Below, one piece after another: positions 56,311 to 64,000 of a stretch of 64,000 bases of DNA. Source of the DNA: Fallopia convolvulus. Lineage: Eukaryota; Streptophyta; Magnoliopsida; Caryophyllales; Polygonaceae. The translations under genes and the position numbers were made by a program. Numbering within the stretch: position 1 is the first letter of the stretch; the number at the start of each line of letters is the position of its first letter. The DNA is taken from the NCBI GenBank assembly GCA_964016875.1, contig OZ024721.1, positions 36,622,823 to 36,686,822 on the forward strand. The letters run 5' to 3'. Below the pieces are notes generated by a model that had not been told where the DNA came from, made no database searches, and saw only the letters and a program-made list of their open reading frames with translations.

Positions 56311-57245
56311 CTAATCTAGGAGGTCATCTATCCTTGGTAGCGGATATTTGTTCTTGATGGTGACTTTGTTCAATTCTCGGTAATTGATATATAAGCGGAA
56401 AGTCCCATCCTTCTTCTTCACAAAGAGCACATGCGCTCCCCAAGGCGAGGCGCTCGGCCTGATGAAGCCCTTCTCTAGCAACTCCTCAAGTTGACTTTTG
56501 AGTTCCTTCATCTCTATTGGAGCCATCCTATACGGTGCCTTGGAGATCGGTGCAGTTCCTGGCTCTAAGCTGACTGAAAACTTGACTTCCCATCGAGGAG
56601 GTAGTCCTAAAAGCTCTTCGGGAAAAACGTCGGGGAATTCTCTGGCGATTGGAATCTTTCGGATATCCACGACTTTCTTCTCCGTTGGATCTAGATAGCA
56701 CAGGTATCCGATACAACCTTGTCGGAGTAGTTTCCTGGCCTTCATGGCGTTGATCAACTTTCCATTTTCTTCTTCTCGCTTCCCTTTGAACTTGCACATG
56801 TGCTTTCCTCCAGAGTTCATGGTTACCGTTCGAGTGTGGAAATCGATTACGGCTCCATGGAGTGATAACCAATCTCTTCCGAGAATGATGTCGTAAGGGG
56901 CCATCGGAATGCATATCAAGTTGGATTTGAAGCTTCCTCCTTGAATGCTGAGCGGAAAGTTACTTAATTGTCTTGTTCCTATTATTCTCTCTCCGTTAGG
57001 AAGGTTCACAACAAAGGGTTCGCAGGATTCATGACATTCTAGCCCTAGAAGTTCTACACAACTTTCGGATATAAAGGAATGCGACGCACCAGAGTCGAAC
57101 AATAGGAAAACTGCTTTTGAGTGGACGAATAAGGTACCTTGACAAATGGGTGCCTCGGGCTTGTCACTAGCACGCATCTCATAAAGACGATGTCCTTGAT
57201 TCTGAGACTTCATCGGTCCTTTCCCCTTGTTGTGAGCAGTTGACT
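56311..57245 (-). pseudogene. pol: Chromovirus protease and RT start, split from gag by element 3
   Basis: Protease '[13 protein letters not shown]' and '[15 protein letters not shown]', the linker '[14 protein letters not shown]', and RT '[23 protein letters not shown]' and '[19 protein letters not shown]' are visible. The upstream gag lies beyond element 3, outside the window. The apparent N-terminal residues before 'TAHNKGKGP' come from the inserted LTR and are not part of this protein. Confidence 0.85.
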
Positions 57246-58739
57246 TGATGTTCGTATTTTTGGTATAGTTTTTAGTATGTTTTCTTAGTTTATTAGGATT
57301 AGTTTTGATAAGTTTAAGATTAGTTTTATGTGTTTTTGGATAGTTTTGCATATTTTGTGAAAAGTATGGAAGCTACTCCGTTTTGTGTATTTTTGTAGGT
57401 TTTAGCAAAGAAAAGGTGTTGTTTGGAGCTGAATTTGGAGCGCTATGATGAAGGATGGAGGAATACAAGATGAAGAAGTTGAAGTCTAAGTTTTTGGAGA
57501 AGAAGTGTTGAAGAAAGCCAAGCCCAGGCTCGTTAACGAGGCTGTGAGGGCTCGTTAACGAGGTCACGAGATAAAGTTTTCGAGAGTTTGATTCTGTGAC
57601 TCACTGATCCTGTGCAGGAATTTATTTCCGTGTCGGTAGAGTGTCTTTTTATAATTTTAGGGTTATTATATTATGTATTTTAGGTCTTGTTATCTTTCTA
57701 GATTTTATTTCTATCTTTTAGGATTTTATTTCTATCTTTTTAGAAAAGTTTTTATCTTTTAGCCTTTTTATTTTCTAGCCTTATTAGTATAAATAGCCCT
57801 CTTATTTAGCCTAGAAAGAGGGAGACGAAGTAGGACAAGTAAGGAGTAGAGAGAAGAGGAAGAGCCGAGATAGAGAGAGAGAGTCGGAAGTCGAGATCAC
57901 GAGCTTAGTGGACGAGAGTTATCGGGGTCGTTAGCCAGTATTTCGGTTTGGTACTTTGTATTTTTCGGTTTCTTCTGAATTTCTGTAAGACGATATTTCT
58001 TATTAATTTGAGTGGTGTTTTGTTTTCAATGATTTCTTTTGTTGAATTTATTTGTTTCTTAGTTCTGAGTAGTGAGTAGTCTTCTTTTCTAGGGTTGGGG
58101 TTTAACCCGGCATAGTTATGCATGTTTGAGGAGTAAGAGTATGTGTTGATTGCCTTTTATCTATTTTTGAGATTGTTTGTTGTGCTTAGACATAGATGAA
58201 AGTCGAGGTGATTTGAGTTTTTAACTTGATTGAAAGAGAAAGTTTTAGACTTGAAGGTTGATATTGTTTGAATACGAAAGTTTCAAGCTTTAGATCCAAA
58301 ACAAGCAATTGAGTGAATTGGTTTATGAAAGTAGATTAATTTACTTGTTAGTCAACGAAAGTTGATAATTTATCTATTTAAGGGCATGATCTTATCTTCT
58401 TACGAGTTTATATGCATGACTAAGTTGTGGTATCCCTTGTACTAGATCTTTGTTTTTATTTGAATTCTCTTTTAGTGATATTCGTTACTGAGTTCGTAGC
58501 CTCGGTACCGAACCTGTTTAGGTCGTTACTTTTAGTCTTTTGTTTACGGTGGTTCGTTAACGAGCCTGTCAACGTCGTTAACGAGGCTGCTTGTTAGTGT
58601 TTTGCTTGTTTTTGTTTGATTGTTAGTAGTCGATAAACAAACAACCTTGCTTCTCGTGGAACGATCCTGACTCCCTTATACTCAGCGGGGTCTTGACTTA
58701 TAAATTTATTTGTTGTCCTGAGTGAAGGCCCGTCCAACA
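57246..58739 (+). repeat. 5' LTR of element 3 (1494 bp)
   Basis: It starts TGATGTTCG and ends CCAACA, followed by AAT and the primer site. Two perfect CTCGTTAACGAG palindromes lie at 57529-57540 and 57551-57562, and TCGGTACCGA at 58502-58511. It is clearly related to the LTRs of element 2 (shared 'actcagcggggtcttgac' near the end). Confidence 0.88.
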
Positions 58740-58742
58740 AAT

Positions 58743-58760
58743 TGGTGCCGTTGCCGGGGA
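58743..58760 (+). promoter_or_regulatory. Primer-binding site, tRNA-Asp
   Basis: TGGTGCCGTTGCCGGGGA complements the 3' end of plant tRNA-Asp(GTC) with one mismatch and begins three bases after the LTR. This is the normal 18-nt site, in contrast to the full tRNA copy in element 2. Confidence 0.9.
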
Positions 58761-58854
58761 AGCAACGAGTTTGTTTGTTTATCTGTGGGTCTGGGAATAG
58801 CCCGACCCCATTTTTATTTTTAATTTTTGTTTTCTTTGTCTGTTTTCTCAGCGC

Positions 58855-60951
58855 ATGCGGGTAGGACGTCGAAGGCTTGAATTTGACAACGCTGGTTATT
58901 ATTCAGAACCTGAACGTTCCCTGCACCGTAGACGCCGACAGAACCGAGCCATGGCCACACCTGAAGAGCTGGCTCGTCAGTTAGAAGTCCTCCAAACACA
59001 GATGGAGGCATTGAAAACCGAGAAGGAAGGCGCTGCCACTGAGGCTGAGCGTCAACGAGCTAACAATGCTCGTCTACAGGAGGAGTTGAATGCCTATCCG
59101 AGGAATGCCAAACAGTACATGCATCCAAAACTGAGGTAGCCAGAATCCCTAATCGTGCTTCCGGAGATAGAGAAGCCCTTTGAGATCAAGTCTCAATTCA
59201 TATCTTTAATTAAACGGGCTCAGTTTGAAGGGAAACCTACTGAGTGCCCTATGGAGCATATTAGAAATTTTCTTGATCAATGTGACACCATAGCTGCTGA
59301 AGGTGTCTCACTTGAATATGTTCTGTTAAAAGCTTTCAGGTGGTCTCTAGCTGGAAAGGCCCTGAGCTGGTTGGAGAGCCTACCTCCTAAGTCTATCAGG
59401 ACTTGGAAGAACTTGTATGATCAATTTCTTACAAAATTCTTCCCTCCTGCCAAGACAACGGAGTTGAGGAAACGCATCACCTCCTGTCACCAGCTGCCGA
59501 ATGAGACTTTTGTTGAAACATGGGAAAGATTCAAAGAGATGCTTAGACAGTGCCCCACTCATGGGCAACCTTTATATGTTCTGCAAGAAATCTTTTTCCA
59601 AGGTATCAACGCAGAAACCAAGAACCGCATCAACATGCATACTGTGTGCGGTTTTATAGAGATGGACCCTACAGCTGCATGGGAATTGCTGGATAAGCTG
59701 TCCAATTATGATGCCATGTATGGAACCCAGCAAACTCCACAGCCGCAGAAACTTCTCTACGTGCCTAACCGAGAAGAAGTTGACCCAGACGTTAAGAATC
59801 AATTTCTACAAGACGAGGTCAACCGCTTGAAGAAGCAGGTAAGTTTTCTGAAATCCTCTCAATCTTGTCAAGAGTGTGGTTCTTCTGCCCATAGTACTTC
59901 TGCTTGCACTAACATAGAGCAGGTAAGAGCCGCTGAGACAATTGTTGAGATGCATTACATGAGAGGCCTATACAGGAACCAACCTAGCAATTTTGACAGG
60001 TCGAACAACTATCAGACGTGGGGCAATCAAAATCCAAATCCAAGCTATACAACGCCTCCACCAGATAGACGACATGCGCCTTATAGACCTCCAGGCCATC
60101 AGGAGCCACCATCTTGGGTACAAGGGTTACAGGAAAGCATCAATGGAGTTCACAACAAGGTTAAGGAAGTTCAAGCTAACCTTAACCACCAAAATAAAAG
60201 ATGGGGAAAATTCGATGTATGGAAGAAGAATGTCGATTCCCAACTAGGGAACCTTGCTGCACAGATTCCAAGGCCACAAGTGCAACTTCCGGGCCGTCCC
60301 GAAGAAAACCCTAAAGGACAAATAGCAGCAGTACACCTTAGGAGCGGAAAGACATTACTAGAGCGAGTCCAAGCTGAGGACAAGAAGGAAGAGGACGCCA
60401 CGGTTCAGCTCGGTAACGAGCCAGCGAGGGCGATTACCGAACCAGCGTACCATGGTGACGAGGCTCCGGGAGTACCTAACGACCCCAGCCCAGGTAAGTT
60501 TTCTAATCCGAGCCTTCCTCTCAATCCCAGAGTAGTTAACAACCCTATCAGGGTCGGTAACGACCCGCCGAGCGTACCTAACGACCCTAGTGTCGACCCG
60601 GTAGCATCACCCCTCAAGCCTAACTTGGTTCCGAGGATGGTGAAATCTCTTCCATTTCCCACTAAGAAATCCATGGACTCTACTGAGAGTAAGTTCAAGC
60701 GTTTCATAAAGATTCTTCAGAGCATTAATATTTCCATCCCATTCGCTGAAGCCCTAAGCGAAATTCCGGCTTACACAAAATTCTTGAAAGATATTCTTAG
60801 CAGGAAAAGATCCATTACAGAGCTGCAGGATGAAGTCAGATCTATAGCTCTACCAGAAAAGCTGGGAGATCCAAGGAGATTTGCAATAACTATTGGTATA
60901 GGCGACCACAAGTTCAAAGCTTTATGTGATCTGGGAGCCAGTGCTAGTTGA
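58855..60951 (+). CDS. gag: Gag with protease truncated at the active site (element 3)
   Basis: One frame starts ATG 58855 (MRVGRRRLEF) and has a single TAG at 59137-59139 (CAG expected), then is open to TGA 60951. There is a coiled coil at the N-terminus, a gag domain ('MEHIRNFLDQCD', 'LTKFFPPAKTTELRKRI', 'FVETWERFKEML'), and a zinc knuckle C-x2-C-x4-H-x4-C ('CQECGSSAHSTSAC'). A Pro-rich and palindrome-encoded linker follows (60409-60600) and then 'FKALCDLGASAS', which is the protease active site, where the frame ends. The protease is therefore absent and particles could mature only with help from another element. Confidence 0.85.
60409..60600 (+). repeat. Palindromic word cluster, gag-protease linker (element 3)
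   Basis: Words such as 'gctcggtaacgagcc', 'cgattaccgaacc', 'gggtcggtaacgaccc' and 'cctaacgaccc' encode 'LGNEP', 'ITEP', 'VGNDPPSVPNDP'. The position between gag and protease is the same as the GCGCGGCCGCGC cluster of element 1. Confidence 0.85.
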
Positions 60952-62085
60952 AAGATATTCTTAGCTTTCTTTTGAGTTCTTTTTAATAGTTTTTAGGATA
61001 GAAAATTAGGATAAATTTAGAGCTAACGAGATGTAGGAAAAGGGGCTCGAAAATCACTCAAGGAGGCTACGGTGGCTCGTTAATGACCCACCCTGGGTCG
61101 TTAACGACCCGGTTTGGCGAACCGACTCGGGCAGGTAAGTTTTATTTCTAAACCTAATCTATCTTTTATCTTCTACCCTATTTCTTACCCCTCCCCAGCC
61201 GCCACTACCTACTCCCCCCCCCCCCTCCTATTTCTACCCCCTTCTATTTAACCCTTCTAAAACCCTCAAACATCCTACCCACAAATCTCAAACTCCAAAT
61301 CTCTCAAAACCACCACCGAATACCCTCACCACCAATCGGAATCCCTCACTCCACCGACCATCGGAGACGCCGTCGTTACCGAAGCCCGGAACCCCGTTTT
61401 TCCCACCGACGAGATCCAAGCTCGTTACTCACCAAATCCAATCTCTTGTTCTTCAATTTCGCGATTTTCCGGTATGATTTCTAAACCCTAACTCTTACTT
61501 GCATAATTCATGGTTTTTAGGGTAGAAATTTCATGTCTCGAATTATGTTTATAGAGAGGATTGATTTGCATGTTTGGATTTTGCTCATGAAACTTTGATA
61601 GTGCTTAGTTGTTCTTGATCTTGGGAAGGATATTCATGTTAGATGTCTCCATTGTGAAAATTTGTTAAGCAAAGCATGAATTTTTCTTGTTCTAGTATTA
61701 AGTTCAATCTTTTCCATATCAATTTCGGATCAATTAAAGCATGTTCGGGATGGGTAATTGAGCAAGTATGGGGTACATATACCCGATTGTGTGTCTAGTG
61801 AAGGATTATAGAGGATTGCATACTTGATTTATGGCTTGATTTTTAAAATTAATAATACTCAGAATTCTGTGAACTGGCTCTCGACAGCTCGTTAACGACC
61901 CACCCAGGCTCGTTAACGACCCTGCGCAAATTCAAAGTTCAATAACCAGTCCAGATTCGTAAACGACCCAATTGGGTAGCTAACGAATAAATCCGAGGAT
62001 TATTTTGAGACCAAGTATGGGGTCTCTTGCCTATCTACTTGAGTGGATCTTATCTTGGAAAAATCATGATTGTTTTGTAGATCAC
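60952..62085 (+). other. Spacer between truncated protease and ORF2 (element 3)
   Basis: No gene. Palindromic words lie at 61072-61136 (16-bp perfect palindrome GGGTCGTTAACGACCC at 61095-61110) and 61880-61985. A poly-C run lies at 61215-61227 and a CT/CA-rich leader at 61180-61440. 'ttgtag' just before ATG 62086 could be a splice acceptor, so ORF2 may be expressed from a spliced RNA. Confidence 0.55.
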
Positions 62086-63671
62086 ATGGCAAGTTCAAGC
62101 AGACCCGCTACCTGAGCTCAGAAGAAAAGAAAGAACCAAAGGTCCCCATCTCCACCTCGCATGGACAATGTGATCTTGCATACTCAAGGGCAAGCGGATC
62201 GATACAATGCCATCTTAAACAAAGATCACAACACTCGGTGGTTTTCAAGGACGAGTGCCAAGCAAATGGGGATTTATACGGATGTCAAGGAGGCCTTCGC
62301 TATTCTCGGTGTACCTCATTTGCTGAAGAAGGAGAGTTTACCACATTTTTCGGCCCTCACATCCGAGTTTTTGGCCACTTTAGAGACTAGTTTCCCGTCA
62401 AAGACTTCGGCGGGATGCATCCGGTTTAGGCTCGGTAATGTGAGTCGAGAATACACCATGGCGGAGTTCAATGCAATTCCGGAGCTCCCAAACTCTTCTA
62501 GAGATTACAGCTTGAAAGAATACAAGGTGACAAGAACTTGGAGCTACATCACCGGGGAGGTTGAACCCTCCGCCGCGGCACTATCCAGGGCAAGCATCAT
62601 CAACCCCATATTTAGGATCATCCTCCGAGTCCTAGCCGCTACATTCTGGCCGAAGAGAGAGCTAAACAGGCCAACAAGGACGGAAGTTGCTTGTCTTCGC
62701 ACTATCCTTTTTGAGGAGCCCAACCCTTTGAATTTGGGGTATGAATGGCTCTACTACATAGAGAAATCAACCACAAGTCCAAGGAAGTATGCTGTGGAAA
62801 CTTGGTTAGTCTTTTGGCTACAAACTTGGGAGTCGACCTTACTCGCTACACGCCGGCTCATGCTCAACTCCTCAACAAGAGCTATTGGTATAGCTCTGGT
62901 GTTTTCATCCAATCCGAGGGAGGGCTCAAAGTAAAAGTGTAAGACCGAATTGTTGTACCAACCCTTGACATGTTGGAGCTACTCTATGTATCAAATTGGT
63001 ACGAGGTGTGGACGGGTCATGCTTACCCGTTGGAGCCCAAGCCGGAGGATGAGCTATCACTTAGACCTTGTGAGGCAAGGTTCGAGTGGGAAGTTAAGAG
63101 ATGGATGAAGATGAAGATGAGGCTAACGAGGTAGCTGGAGAAGACATTGAAGAGGCTGACACAGAGGGAGGCACAAAGGAGCTTAACTTCGAGGATGAAG
63201 ACCTCGACGCATACGTTTTGGGCACCAACGTCCTCGTTGAACGGCCATTTCCAGGCTTCTACATATGTTCCTAACGAGGCACCCAGCTTCCTTAACGAGG
63301 CCCCGAGGACAACTACCGACCCTCCGCCAACTCTTACCGACCCTCATCCCTATGGTCTCGTGCCATACAACCCGGTGCTGTACCAAGACCACTTCCAGCC
63401 TCACTACCCACCACCTCCTCAGCCCGAGTACACTGGATCGAGTATGCCACCACCATGGGCCGAGGATCTTTCTACTCAGATGCAACAGCTTCACCTCCAG
63501 CAGGATCACATTCATAGGAGGATGGATAGATGGGAGACTGTCTATTCCGCTCGCATGTCGATGGAGGATGAGGGGCATCGTCAGAGAGAGGTGGAAGATG
63601 CAGAGCGTTGGAGGACAATGTACGACTTCATGGGGAACTTCGAGCACTGTTTTCCTCCACCAAACCATTGA
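62086..63671 (+). pseudogene. ORF2 of element 3, broken
   Basis: ATG 62086 (MASSSRPAT) meets TGA at codon 10 and continues in frame with a basic stretch and the ATHILA ORF-1-like domain ('LTSEFLATLETSF', 'CIRFRLGNVSREYTMAEFNA', 'RIILRVLAATFWPK', 'NPLNLGYEWLYYIE'). Near 62750-62800 the frame shifts ('NLVSLLATNLGVDLTRYTPAHAQLL'), more stops follow at about 62940 and 63132, and the last piece ends 'WRTMYDFMGNFEHCFPPPNH'. Palindromic words in the linker (63270-63345) encode 'VPNEAPSFLNEAP'. The family role is unknown. Confidence 0.75.
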
Positions 63672-64000
63672 TTCAGCTTGAAGAAGACGTTTTCCTTGTT
63701 TTCCACTTTTGAGACTTTGTAAGTTTTATGGTTTTTCTTTTCTTTTATTTTTCTTTTGTTTTCCTTTTCTATTTCTTTCCTTCTTCTTATTTTTCTTATA
63801 GTGGGGACACTGTAATTTTAAGTATGGGGTGGGAGAAAGTAGAAAACTTGTTATCTTTTGTTGCCTTATGTATTTTATTTTGTTTTGAGTAGTTTTGCTT
63901 CATAAATCACAATCGAAAAAAAAATCGAAAATTTTGATAAAATCTAAAAAAGAGTTTAGAATTGATAGGTATCCCTTTCTTAGGTTCTATGATGGTAGTT
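63672..64000 (+). other. Start of 3' noncoding region of element 3
   Basis: CT-rich sequence, then 'gtggggacactgtaattttaagtatgggg' (63801-63830, shown in shortened form elsewhere), a purine tract matching those after ORF2 in elements 1 and 2. The element continues past the window. Confidence 0.6.

Larger units (their letters stand above)
57246..64000 (+). mobile_element. Non-autonomous Tat-like element 3, inserted in the chromovirus
   Basis: 5' LTR (57246-58739), tRNA-Asp primer site, gag with truncated protease, spacer, ORF2 and 3' noncoding region; the 3' LTR lies outside. It shares its ORF2, LTR size and primer site with element 2 and its layout (gag-protease then ORF2, no RT/RNase H/integrase) with element 1. 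It lies opposite in orientation to the chromovirus gene it interrupts, so it is the younger of the two. Confidence 0.85.

Noticed and set aside
57249..57351. N-terminal extension of the chromovirus protease frame (MQNYPKTHK...)
   Set aside because: These codons are the reverse complement of the element 3 LTR and only happen to be open.

Overview
The window is nuclear DNA of a flowering plant, most likely a eudicot. The genes have spliced introns (COBRA-like, B3/REM and Ulp1-type), AT-rich spacers lie between them, and F-box/FBA, B3/REM and DUF1985-Ulp1 families occur together with Ty3/gypsy Tat/Athila-like and Tekay-like retrotransposons, a TRIM, a MULE and a MITE. I cannot name the species.

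Layout. 1-7531 is the 3' part of a non-autonomous Tat/Athila-like element (gag, protease, ORF2, 3' LTR). 7532-17516 holds two copies of a roughly 4.3 kb unit, each with the tail of a small gene and two F-box/FBA genes; all four F-box copies are broken. 17.7-21 kb has an unrecognised small gene, local tandem repeats and a frameshifted F-box gene. 22-31 kb has two divergently transcribed genes of the plant Ulp1 (C48) type, one with an intact-looking catalytic triad and one decayed. 31.2-32.5 kb is a B3/REM gene, 33.0-33.4 kb a complete 339-bp TRIM, and 34.6-37.3 kb an intact COBRA-like gene, the best host gene here.

38.2-64 kb is nested transposon sequence: a MULE split by another insertion, a fragment of a GATL glycosyltransferase gene, a rearranged Tat-like element on the minus strand (41.2-51.3 kb), a minus-strand Tekay-like chromovirus (51.3-57.2 kb), and a plus-strand non-autonomous Tat-like element inserted into that chromovirus (57.2 kb to the window end).

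Two observations stand out. First, the Tat-like elements carry dispersed CpG-rich perfect palindromes of 10-16 bp, repeated in the LTR, the gag-protease linker, the RNaseH-integrase linker, the spacer before ORF2 and the ORF2 linker. The sites are similar between elements but the palindrome differs: GCGCGGCCGCGC in element 1, and CTCGTTAACGAG or TCGGTACCGA in elements 2 and 3. A third insertion carries GTCACGACTCGTGAC. Second, the 5' LTR of the 41-51 kb element is followed by a full 72-nt tRNA-Asp(GTC) sequence plus CCA instead of the usual 18-nt primer-binding site. This looks like a genomic record of reverse transcription reading through the whole primer tRNA, with the tRNA end joined directly to the RT region.
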